The notes under the pieces are model-generated. The model saw only the letters and a program-made list of their open reading frames with translations. It did not search any database and had not been told where the DNA came from. The position numbers were made by a program, and so were the translations under genes. This document shows positions 35,633-43,635 of a stretch of DNA of 64,000 bases, in pieces; within the stretch, counting starts at the first letter, position 1; the number at the start of each line of letters is the position of its first letter. The stretch is from Flavobacteriales bacterium (lineage in GTDB: Bacteria > Bacteroidota > Bacteroidia > Flavobacteriales_F > PHOS-HE28). The stretch covers positions 1,922,001 to 1,986,000 of the forward strand of contig CP064979.1 of NCBI GenBank assembly GCA_016699575.1, in the 5' to 3' direction.

Positions 35633-37396
35633 ATGAACACGCGCGATGGGCGTTGGTTCTTCCTGCTCTGTGCCATCGTTCTGTGTTACGTCATCGCACG
35701 AGCAGTACTAGTGCCGTTCGTGCACGATGAGGCGGCTACGTACAGTATGTACGTCCAAGTGGGGGAGTTCCTGCCGTGGCGATCACATTGGGATGCCGGC
35801 AACCACTTTTTGAGCACGGGGCTGGGCATTGTCGCGGATCGTGCGTTCGGCATGCACCAATGGGCGTTGCGAGGGGCGAGCGTCCTGGCGTTCGTGCTCT
35901 ACGCTTTCGGTGCTTGGCGCATCGGAGGCATGGTGGGTGACAGGCTTGTGCGATGGTGCATGTGGTGCGGACTGTTGCTCTGCCCGTTCGTTCTGGAGTT
36001 CTTCTCCTTGTTCCGTGGCTATGGCTTGGCTGTGGCCTTCATGCTCGTTGGGTTGGATGGTCTGCTCCGATTGGTCCGGGATGGCGCTGTTCGGCATGCC
36101 GCCCAAGCGTTGCTCGGGTTTGCGTTGGCGAACGCGTGCATCCTGTCGTTGCTAACGCTTTGGTTCGTGGTGTTGGTCGTTGTGGGCTGGCTGCTCTTGA
36201 CCACTGCACGGACAACGAAACAGCGCGCTTGGCGGATCCTGCTTTGGATGATGATCGGGGTGGCGCCGTTCCTGTTCGCGCTGCGTGTGAGCAGGGAAAT
36301 GCAGGCCGTGGGATTGTTCTATTACGGAAGCCTGGACGGGTTCATGGACGTTACCCTCCGCACGTTGTGCAACTACGTTCTAGGTTCGGGGAGTGCGTGG
36401 GTGATGCTGATGGTCATCATCGCGTTGTCGTGCTGTACAGCAGTGGCGGCCCATCGTTGGTGGAACAGAGGAACCTGGCGGCAACCGATCGTGGTGTGTA
36501 CCAGCCTGCTATGGGCGGATGTCCTTTCCCGGGTGGTCATGGCTGTGCTTATCAGCGTGAACTACCCCGAGGACAGGGCCGCGTTGCACATGGTCCCGTT
36601 GTTCGTACTCACCCTTGCGCTCACGGCGGATGCGCTTGCTGCTCGCTCAGGGGCGATGCGTTATGCGGCGCTGGTCTTGTTGTACTTGCCGCTGCGCACC
36701 ATTGTCACCGCCAACACCACCCACACATCGCTCTGGCCCGATGAGTCGGTGCCAGCAAGGTTCGTTGCGCGCATGGCCGATCTGCAGAGGCAACAAGGGC
36801 GCCCGCTCGTGACCGGGGCTTATCGGCAGATGAACCGAAGCCTGCCCTTCGCGGCGGTGCAACAAGGTGTTCAATTACCCATGCCGCTCACGGAGGGCTT
36901 CCCGACCGGCCCCCACGATGTGCGCGTTTCAAGGCCCGACCACCTGACAGCGGCCAGCATCGGATACAAGGAACTGGACCATGACCAGGGAACCGGACTG
37001 ACCCTGTTGCAACGCGAACGACCGCTGCAGTTCATCTCTTCCCCGAGCATCCCATGGCCATCCCGGAACACGACGGACGAGTTCATCGGCGTTCTTGATA
37101 GTGACACGCTCAGCAGCGGGTCCGACCATCTGGTGGAATTCTCAGGCCGTCTGAGCACCAACGGGCCTGCACAGGTGAAGTTGGTGGTGGAAGTCAGGAA
37201 CGCGGCCGACAGTGTTTTGTACTACGACGCGATCATGGTCACGGCCTTTGCGCCATTGGAGCACTCGTTCACCGAAGTGCGCCACGTTCCCCACCTCCAC
37301 CCGGAACAGCGGGCGGTGATCTACTTCTGGAACATGCGTACGGCCGCTCTCCGGATCGACGACAGTGTGGTGCGTGTTCATGTGGTCCTGCCGTAG
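35633..37396 (+). CDS. GT-C-like membrane glycosyltransferase 1, inserted between scoA and scoB
   Basis: A 587-residue inner-membrane protein with about ten hydrophobic segments up to residue 350, then a soluble C-terminal part (about 380-587) predicted to face the periplasm. The loop after the first segment has VPFVHDEAATYSM; the Asp-Glu there is where GT-C glycosyltransferases keep their acidic metal site. NHFLSTGLG and FFSLFRGYGLAVAF match the two paralogues at 38098 and 47532, where NHHLLN and RGYGLS recur. The last 100 residues (VKLVVEVRNAADSVLYYD) look like a beta sandwich related to the end of the gene at 40286. Donor and acceptor unknown; annotation as GT-C is inference. Confidence 0.72.
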   Translation: MNTRDGRWFFLLCAIVLCYVIARAVLVPFVHDEAATYSMYVQVGEFLPWRSHWDAGNHFLSTGLGIVADRAFGMHQWALRGASVLAFVLYAFGAWRIGGMVGDRLVRWCMWCGLLLCPFVLEFFSLFRGYGLAVAFMLVGLDGLLRLVRDGAVRHAAQALLGFALANACILSLLTLWFVVLVVVGWLLLTTARTTKQRAWRILLWMMIGVAPFLFALRVSREMQAVGLFYYGSLDGFMDVTLRTLCNYVLGSGSAWVMLMVIIALSCCTAVAAHRWWNRGTWRQPIVVCTSLLWADVLSRVVMAVLISVNYPEDRAALHMVPLFVLTLALTADALAARSGAMRYAALVLLYLPLRTIVTANTTHTSLWPDESVPARFVARMADLQRQQGRPLVTGAYRQMNRSLPFAAVQQGVQLPMPLTEGFPTGPHDVRVSRPDHLTAASIGYKELDHDQGTGLTLLQRERPLQFISSPSIPWPSRNTTDEFIGVLDSDTLSSGSDHLVEFSGRLSTNGPAQVKLVVEVRNAADSVLYYDAIMVTAFAPLEHSFTEVRHVPHLHPEQRAVIYFWNMRTAALRIDDSVVRVHVVLP

Positions 37397-37426
37397 CATC
37401 TTAGCTGCCCTCAACACCGGTGCACC

Positions 37427-38083
37427 ATGCCCCTTGATAAGAACCAAATGGCCAGGCGCATCGCGCGCGAACTGAAGGACGGCTACTACGTGAACCTCGG
37501 CATCGGCATACCCACGCTCGTGGCCAACTACGTTCCCGAAGGCATCAACGTGGCCTTCCAGAGCGAGAACGGGATCCTGGGCATGGGCCCCTTCCCGTTC
37601 GAGGGCGATGAAGACGCGGACCTCATCAACGCGGGCAAACAGACCGTGACACTGCTGGACGGTGCGGCGATCTTCGATAGTGCGACCAGCTTCGCCATGA
37701 TCCGCGGGCAGCATGTGCAGCTCACCGTGCTCGGGGCCATGGAGGTCACGGACAGCGGTGACATCGCCAATTGGAAGATCCCCGGCAAAATGGTGAAGGG
37801 CATGGGCGGTGCCATGGACCTGGTGGCCAGCGCCGAGAACATCATCGTCGTGATGATGCACACGAACAAGGCTGGTGAGAGCAAGCTCCTCAAGCAATGC
37901 ACACTGCCGCTCACCGGCGTGAAGTGCGTGAAGAAGGTGGTGACCGATCTCGGCGTGTTCGACATCACACCGGAAGGGTTCAAGTTGCTTGAGCGTGCGC
38001 CCGGTGTTTCCGTCGAAGAGATCAAGTCCAAAACAGAGGGCCGCGTGGTGGTGGAGGGCGACGTGCCGGAAATGGTGGTCTGA
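37427..38083 (+). CDS. scoB: 3-oxoacid CoA-transferase, subunit B
   Basis: A 218-residue subunit that carries the catalytic glutamate in SENGILGMGPFP (CoA thioester intermediate). GYYVNLGIGIPTLVANYVPE and MGGAMDLV are family motifs. It completes the enzyme begun by scoA 1.8 kb upstream. The spacing to the preceding membrane gene (30 bases) and to the next one (14 bases) suggests a shared transcript, even though the functions look unrelated. Confidence 0.95.
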   Translation: MPLDKNQMARRIARELKDGYYVNLGIGIPTLVANYVPEGINVAFQSENGILGMGPFPFEGDEDADLINAGKQTVTLLDGAAIFDSATSFAMIRGQHVQLTVLGAMEVTDSGDIANWKIPGKMVKGMGGAMDLVASAENIIVVMMHTNKAGESKLLKQCTLPLTGVKCVKKVVTDLGVFDITPEGFKLLERAPGVSVEEIKSKTEGRVVVEGDVPEMVV

Positions 38084-38097
38084 TCACTTCGGGGGCG

Positions 38098-39510
38098 ATG
38101 AACGACCGGTCCATCGCGCACATCCTGCCGCTGCTCGTCATCGGGGCGCTCGTGTTCGCCTACGTCATGGCACGGGCAGTTCTTGTGTCCTTCACTTGGG
38201 ACGAGAGCTGGACGTTCATGCACCATGTTCTGCCGGGTGAGCTCTATCCGGCGCAACACGATATGATGAGCGGCAACCACCACCTATTGAACGTGTGGGG
38301 CATGTGGGCATGTGCCAAGTTGTTCGGGCAAAGTGAATGGGCGCTGCGGATACCGAACCTCACGGCGCTGGTGGTGTATGTCCTTGCTGCTGGGCGCATT
38401 GCCCTTCGTGCCGGACACATGGCCCGGTCCGTTGTCGGCTTCGTGCTGCTCGTTGCGCATCCGTATCTCCTTGAATTCTTCGGACTGGCGCGCGGATACG
38501 GACTTTCCATCGGCTTCATGCTGATGAGCGTGTGGCACTTGGTGCGATGGAGCGAACAACCCGAACAACGTCGTCATGGCATGCTCATGTTCCTGTGTGC
38601 AGGGCTGTCCGTGCTCTCGCACTACGTCATGCTCAACTTCTTCATGGCCGTCGCGGTCGTTTTCGCGGTACGGATGGCGAGGATGCACTCCGGGACGGTG
38701 AGTTGGCGGTTCGTGCGCTGGCCGTTGCTCATCAGCGCGGTGCTACTAGCGGTCATCGCCCCGCAAGTGCTGGGGATCCTCCGGGGTGGTGGGCTCATTT
38801 GGGGCTGTGGGGATCTCTGGTCGTGCTCCGTTCGTGGTCTCCTGTTGCGGCTGGCCGGGATGGACCTCGACACGGCGCTCATCGGCCCGTTGGTGCTGCT
38901 GGGCGCAGTGTTCCTGTTGGAAGCATCTCTTCAACGATGGGATGAACAGCATCGCGCTACAGCCACGGTGGCCGCGGTAACCCTGCTCTGTGCAGCGTTC
39001 GTTGCCATGGAGCATTTCCTCTTCGGAATGGAATGGCCGCGCACGCGAACAGCGCTTTACCTCTTCCCGCTGTTGATGACGGTAGTGGTGTTGTGGCTGC
39101 AGGCGAATGCCATCAGCTGGCCATGGTTGTGGTGGCCCGTGGTGCTCGCGGCGGGCGTGTTCACGATCAATACAACGCACCGGGCCAACCTTACGCATGC
39201 ATCGGAGTGGCCCGAAGCCGCCGAGGTGGCGCGCATGATGGAACTGATCCAGAGCGACCGCGCCCAACATGGCTCACCCCGTCGGGCCACGCTGTCCTCG
39301 GGCCCTATTGCCTGGGGAAGTCTCGGCTACTACTTCCATCGACTGCACATCTCGGATATCGACACGGTCCGATGCTGGCCTAACGAAGCCCATCAGCCGG
39401 GCGACTACTACATCGTGGAGCCGCACGGACAACCGTTCGACACGACCGCAACCGAGCTGATGTTCCGCTCGGCGTCCAAGGTCGAACTGTACAGGAGTCG
39501 CGAGCGGTAG
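38098..39510 (+). CDS. GT-C-like membrane glycosyltransferase 2
   Basis: A 470-residue inner-membrane protein with about ten to twelve hydrophobic segments. It is a clear paralogue of the proteins at 35633 and 47532: SFTWDESWTFMHHV (acidic pair after segment 1), SGNHHLLNVWGM, EWALRIPNLTALVVY and FFGLARGYGLSIGF all align. The C-terminus is short, with a small soluble part (residues 385-470) and no beta-sandwich module. It resembles the ArnT/PMT-type GT-C fold, in which a lipid-linked sugar is transferred at the outer face of the inner membrane. It starts 14 bases after scoB. Confidence 0.72.
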   Translation: MNDRSIAHILPLLVIGALVFAYVMARAVLVSFTWDESWTFMHHVLPGELYPAQHDMMSGNHHLLNVWGMWACAKLFGQSEWALRIPNLTALVVYVLAAGRIALRAGHMARSVVGFVLLVAHPYLLEFFGLARGYGLSIGFMLMSVWHLVRWSEQPEQRRHGMLMFLCAGLSVLSHYVMLNFFMAVAVVFAVRMARMHSGTVSWRFVRWPLLISAVLLAVIAPQVLGILRGGGLIWGCGDLWSCSVRGLLLRLAGMDLDTALIGPLVLLGAVFLLEASLQRWDEQHRATATVAAVTLLCAAFVAMEHFLFGMEWPRTRTALYLFPLLMTVVVLWLQANAISWPWLWWPVVLAAGVFTINTTHRANLTHASEWPEAAEVARMMELIQSDRAQHGSPRRATLSSGPIAWGSLGYYFHRLHISDIDTVRCWPNEAHQPGDYYIVEPHGQPFDTTATELMFRSASKVELYRSRER

Positions 39511-39532
39511 TCCATACCGATCGGCCGCGGGA

Positions 39533-39540
39533 TACTTTCG
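39533..39540 (+). promoter_or_regulatory. -7-like box just before the GT2 gene
   Basis: TACTTTCG (TAnnTTCG) ends seven bases before the ATG, so a transcript from here would be nearly leaderless. Confidence 0.35.
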
Positions 39541-39547
39541 GCCGCCC

Positions 39548-40267
39548 ATGCCGATCACCAAGCTCAGCATCCTCATCCCCGCCTACAACGAGGAGCGCAC
39601 CATCCATCTGATCCTCGACAAGGTCCGTGACGTGCAGCTGATGAACGGGATCGCCAAGGAGGTGGTGATCGTGAACGATGGCAGCATGGACGGCACGGTG
39701 GCGGCCGTGAAGCGTTACATGGCCACGAACCCCGGCCTCGACATCCGCTTGTTCGAGCAACCGAGGAACATGGGCAAGGGTGCTGCGATCCACAAGTGCA
39801 TTGAGCTGGCGACCGGGGAGTACATGATCGTGCAGGATGCCGACCTGGAGTATGACCCCCGCGAATACAACGACCTGTTGCGTCCGGTCGTGGAAGGCTT
39901 TGCCGATGTGGTGTTCGGTTCGCGTTTCATGGGCCACCACCCGCACCGCATCCTGTTCTTCTGGCACAGCATCGGCAACAAGTTCCTCACCTCGTTGAGC
40001 AACGCGTTCAACAACCTCAACCTCACCGACATGGAGACGTGCTACAAGCTCATGCGCAGCGACGTTGCGAAGGGATTGAAGCTGCGGGAGAGGCGGTTCG
40101 GCTTCGAGCCCGAAGTGACGGCCAAACTGGCTCGCGTACAAGGGATCAGGTTGTACGAGGTGGGCATCAGCTATTACGGGCGCACCTATGCTGAAGGAAA
40201 GAAGATCGGTTGGAAGGACGGTTTCCGGGCCATCTGGTGCATTGTGCGCTATGGTCTGGCGGATTGA
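39548..40267 (+). CDS. GT2 polyprenol-phosphate glycosyltransferase (DPM1-like)
   Basis: A 239-residue GT-A enzyme of family GT2. KLSILIPAYNEERTIHLIL is the nucleotide-sugar start, VIVNDGSMDGT follows, and VQDADLEYDPREY carries the DxD metal site. The remainder (GSRFMGHHPHRILFFWHSIG, ETCYKLMRSD, RFGFEPEVTAKLA) matches dolichol/undecaprenol-phosphate mannose or glucose synthases without C-terminal membrane segments. It should move a hexose from a nucleotide to polyprenol phosphate at the cytoplasmic face. The surrounding GT-C-like proteins are the obvious users of such a donor. Confidence 0.9.
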   Translation: MPITKLSILIPAYNEERTIHLILDKVRDVQLMNGIAKEVVIVNDGSMDGTVAAVKRYMATNPGLDIRLFEQPRNMGKGAAIHKCIELATGEYMIVQDADLEYDPREYNDLLRPVVEGFADVVFGSRFMGHHPHRILFFWHSIGNKFLTSLSNAFNNLNLTDMETCYKLMRSDVAKGLKLRERRFGFEPEVTAKLARVQGIRLYEVGISYYGRTYAEGKKIGWKDGFRAIWCIVRYGLAD

Positions 40268-40285
40268 GGCAAAGTCACACGGATT

Positions 40286-42172
40286 ATGTTCGTCGGCATG
40301 TCACGCCCGCGCAACGAGGGACCGGTCACGCTCGCGTTCGCGCTGGCGGGGGCGGCCTTCCTGGTCCGTTTGCTCAGCGAAGGAGTTCCGGATAGTGGTG
40401 ACGGTGTTGCCCATTACCAGATCGCGCGGTACGCGTGGAAGCACCCGTTGATGCTGTTCGACGCATGGGGCAAGCCGCTGTACACGCTGCTGGCTTCTCC
40501 CTTCGCCCAATGGGGTCTTTGGGGACCGGCGCTGATGAACGCCTTGTTGGCCGCGGCCACTGGTGTGCTCATCATCGGACAGGTCGCACGCGTGCAACGG
40601 GCTTGGTGCTGGGCTGTTCCGGTGATGCTTTTCGCAGCGCCCCAATATGCGCACACGGTGATGGCCGGACTTACCGAGCCGCTCTTTGCTTTCCTGGTGG
40701 TGTGGGCCGTAGTGTGCGCGTTGCGCGATCGCTGGGCCTGGGCGTTGGGTATTGTGTCGTTCGTGCCCTTCGCCCGGCCGGAACACATAGCAGTGCTTCC
40801 CATGATCCTGCTGGTGGCAGCATGGCAACGTGAATGGCGCGCATTGCCATGGGTCTTGTTGGGAACAGTGTTCCACGGTGTGTTCGGCTTCGTAATGACA
40901 GGTGACCCCTTCGTGGCGTTCGGCGGGAACCCTTACGCGGGCGTCACTACGTACGGCACCGGACCGGCCACGCACTTCATTGGGCGGATGCCGCACTACT
41001 ATGGATGGCCGATCATTGTTTGCGCCTCGTTCGCGTTGGTCGCATGGCCCTATGTGTGGCGAAGGGATGGCGCGCAACGTGAGCAGCACCTGATGGTCTT
41101 GTTGCTCGCGTTCGTTCCGGCGGTGCTCATACTTGGCCTGCACAGCTACGCTTGGTGGAAGGGCGGCCACGGCTCCCTGGGCCTCGACCGGGTAATGGCC
41201 ACATGCCTGCCGCTGCTCGTGTTGTTCACTGTGCATGTGCTCGCCTTGCTTTGGAAGCGTTTCCCGATGAATGCTGCCATGCGACCGGTCTTCACTCTGC
41301 TCGTTGGTGCATTCGCCTTGTTCGCCTATCCGCATGTGGTGGACGAACTTCTGCTTCCCTACAAGCCGGACATGGTGCAGACAACCTTGCGAAAGGCTGC
41401 GGAGAAGGTGAAGGAGATCAAGGAGGAGGGAGAGCGGGTGTATTGCATGACCCCGTTAGTAGGCGCATTGCTCGATCTGGATCCCAGGGATGAGCGCGAG
41501 GCGCAACTGCTCTATGAGCCGGCCTCGATCGCGGCGGGGTCGGGCATTCGACCAGGAGACATCGTTGTCTGGGACGCCCATCACGCGCGCATGGATGCGC
41601 GAATACCGCTTGATACGCTGATGCAAAGTGATCGCTTCAGTTTATTGACCGTGGTGAAACCCGAGGTACCGACCCTGGTTCTCGGCGAGGTGCCGTTCGA
41701 AGTGTACCTCTTTCAACGACGCTCCGTTCAGCGCGCCGCCATTGTGGACACCTTGTTCGGTCTATCCGTTGAACCCGCAGCGCAAGCGCCTGCACAAGTG
41801 GATACGGTAGGTGGAGCGACCAAGGGCACGTGGGTGCTCAGTGCACTGGAATTCCCGCTCACCTGGGAGGGACTGCCGCTGGGCAACGGTACCAACGCGG
41901 TCATGGAAAAGCTCGTGGTGACCGGAAACGTGGATGGCCGCTACGGAAAGGATTCGCTGGACCTGGTGTTCACCGAAGAGGAAACGGGCGAACAGGTCCG
42001 TTACGCAAGCGCGCCGCTGCGCGGAGGAGAATTCAAGGTGGAGTGGGACATCGGTGATGGAGCGCGGAAGCGGGCGAACAAGTTGTACGTGTGGAACAGG
42101 AGCGGGCGGGAAGTACGGATCACAAGCTGGACCGTGACCCGGAGCCAGTGGATGCAACACGAGGTTCCATGA
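40286..42172 (+). CDS. GT-C-like membrane glycosyltransferase 3 with C-terminal beta module
   Basis: A 628-residue membrane protein starting at ATG 40286 (an ATG four codons later is also possible). The first periplasmic loop has EGVPDSGDGVAHYQIA, an acidic site like that of GT-C enzymes. About ten hydrophobic segments run to residue 350, and a soluble part follows. The last 110 residues (GNGTNAVMEKLVVTGNVDGR to the end, with ANKLYVWNRSG) are beta-rich and resemble the end of the protein at 35633 (VIYFWNMRT). This may be a carbohydrate-binding jelly-roll. The stop codon overlaps the start of the glycosidase-like gene (ATGA), so the two are coupled. Confidence 0.72.
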   Translation: MFVGMSRPRNEGPVTLAFALAGAAFLVRLLSEGVPDSGDGVAHYQIARYAWKHPLMLFDAWGKPLYTLLASPFAQWGLWGPALMNALLAAATGVLIIGQVARVQRAWCWAVPVMLFAAPQYAHTVMAGLTEPLFAFLVVWAVVCALRDRWAWALGIVSFVPFARPEHIAVLPMILLVAAWQREWRALPWVLLGTVFHGVFGFVMTGDPFVAFGGNPYAGVTTYGTGPATHFIGRMPHYYGWPIIVCASFALVAWPYVWRRDGAQREQHLMVLLLAFVPAVLILGLHSYAWWKGGHGSLGLDRVMATCLPLLVLFTVHVLALLWKRFPMNAAMRPVFTLLVGAFALFAYPHVVDELLLPYKPDMVQTTLRKAAEKVKEIKEEGERVYCMTPLVGALLDLDPRDEREAQLLYEPASIAAGSGIRPGDIVVWDAHHARMDARIPLDTLMQSDRFSLLTVVKPEVPTLVLGEVPFEVYLFQRRSVQRAAIVDTLFGLSVEPAAQAPAQVDTVGGATKGTWVLSALEFPLTWEGLPLGNGTNAVMEKLVVTGNVDGRYGKDSLDLVFTEEETGEQVRYASAPLRGGEFKVEWDIGDGARKRANKLYVWNRSGREVRITSWTVTRSQWMQHEVP

Positions 42173-43635
42173 GCAGGCCCTCGGGTTTCCTGTTGGCCGC
42201 ATTGGTTTTCGTGGTCCTGTTCGGGGGGTGTGGTGGTACGGAACCCTCACACTCGTTCGTGGGCTTGGACAAGAACGGGTTCGTTGCCGGTGGAGAGAGG
42301 TTTTTCCCGAAGGCAGTGAACTACATCGCTTGCTTGCGCACGGACGGCAAGGAGGTGTGGATGGCTCCGAGCACGAGCTATGCTTCACATGTACCCGGTC
42401 GCATGGACCTTGCGGCTGATAGTCTCCAACTGCGCGCTGATCTGCAGTTGATCAGGGATATGGGCTTCAACACGGTGCGTGTGGTGGGCTTCGCGGAGCA
42501 GGCCTTCGACAGTGCCGCGATCATGCTTCGTGCACGCGACCGGTCGGACTCCTTGGTGTGGTTGTCCATTGAAGATGAGCAAGGAAGAGAGAAGTACTTG
42601 GGCGCGCTCACGACATTGATCGGCGCCGTTCGTGCTGCTGGGCTCAGGTGCATTCTGCTCACGCAGGTGCGGCCCTATACCCCGGCCACCGAGCACCACT
42701 TTGCTCTTGTCGCCGACCACTTCGTCAACGACACCGTCATCCTGGCTTACGACCTCTTCAATGAGCCGCTGTACTTCGATCGTCCTGAGCGGCCCAAGGA
42801 GGAGGCTTGGGCGATCCTGCAACGATGGCGGGCGCTGTTCGATGAGCACGCGCCGAACCACTTGTACACGCTGGGGCTCACTGGTATCCGCGAGACGTTC
42901 GAGTTCGATCCGAACATGCTCACGGTCGATTTCATCAGCTACCACCCGTACGAGTACGAGCCCGATCAGGTGCGAAATGAACTCCGTTGGTACGCCAACA
43001 ATGTGGATGTGCCTTGGATCATAGGTGAGACCGCCATTCCCGCGGACAACGATTCCGTGCCGTACGCCGACCAGGAGGAATTCGCGCGCAAGACACTGTT
43101 GCAGAGCCGCGCTTGCGGTGCCATCGGATACAGTTGGTGGCAATTCCAGGACGTGAAATGGGGGCGGTTCCATGCCGACTACATGGGCGTGCTGAACCGC
43201 GAAGGGGTTTCAGTGACTTCCGTCGGTGATACTGTGTTCGGAACCAGGAAGCCGGTGGCGGGCGCGCTCAAAGGGTTCGATCCCTGGACCGGTGCTGGCG
43301 AGTGCCTGTGCTTGCCGAACTACCTCAACTATTCCGATGGCCGTGTAAGCAAAGTCTCGGGCCGCTTGGTGGATGAGCACGGTGTACCGATCAACGAAGG
43401 GACCGTCATTGCCTGGAACGAGGTCTGGAACGAGAGCTACCACACCACCTCTGGGTCGGATGGCCGTTTCGAACTGCGCGCGCCGATCTGGCTGCACCAC
43501 TGGATGGCCAGCGCATCACGCTACAGCATGGACCGCGGCGATTGCGACCCGAACGCCATGGTGCGCAGCGCGGATGGTGTGCCGGGCTACGAGCTTGGCG
43601 ACATCCGGCTGGATCGTCTGGACTTCGTACCGTGA
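42169..43635 (+). CDS. Clan GH-A (GH5-like) glycosidase lipoprotein
   Basis: A 488-residue lipoprotein: the signal ends in LFGGC with Cys21. Residues 35-400 look like a TIM barrel with the two clan GH-A glutamates: the acid/base Glu199 in DLFNEPLYF and the nucleophile Glu287 in IIGETAIPA, at the spacing expected for GH5-like enzymes. YSWWQFQDVKWG lies in the last strands. Residues 410-488 form a small carboxypeptidase-regulatory-like beta domain (SGRLVDEHGVPINEGTVIAWNE). It probably hydrolyses or trims a beta-linked glycan in the envelope. It starts inside the stop codon of the GT-C-like gene, which suggests that both act on the same glycan. Confidence 0.82.
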   Translation: MSRPSGFLLAALVFVVLFGGCGGTEPSHSFVGLDKNGFVAGGERFFPKAVNYIACLRTDGKEVWMAPSTSYASHVPGRMDLAADSLQLRADLQLIRDMGFNTVRVVGFAEQAFDSAAIMLRARDRSDSLVWLSIEDEQGREKYLGALTTLIGAVRAAGLRCILLTQVRPYTPATEHHFALVADHFVNDTVILAYDLFNEPLYFDRPERPKEEAWAILQRWRALFDEHAPNHLYTLGLTGIRETFEFDPNMLTVDFISYHPYEYEPDQVRNELRWYANNVDVPWIIGETAIPADNDSVPYADQEEFARKTLLQSRACGAIGYSWWQFQDVKWGRFHADYMGVLNREGVSVTSVGDTVFGTRKPVAGALKGFDPWTGAGECLCLPNYLNYSDGRVSKVSGRLVDEHGVPINEGTVIAWNEVWNESYHTTSGSDGRFELRAPIWLHHWMASASRYSMDRGDCDPNAMVRSADGVPGYELGDIRLDRLDFVP

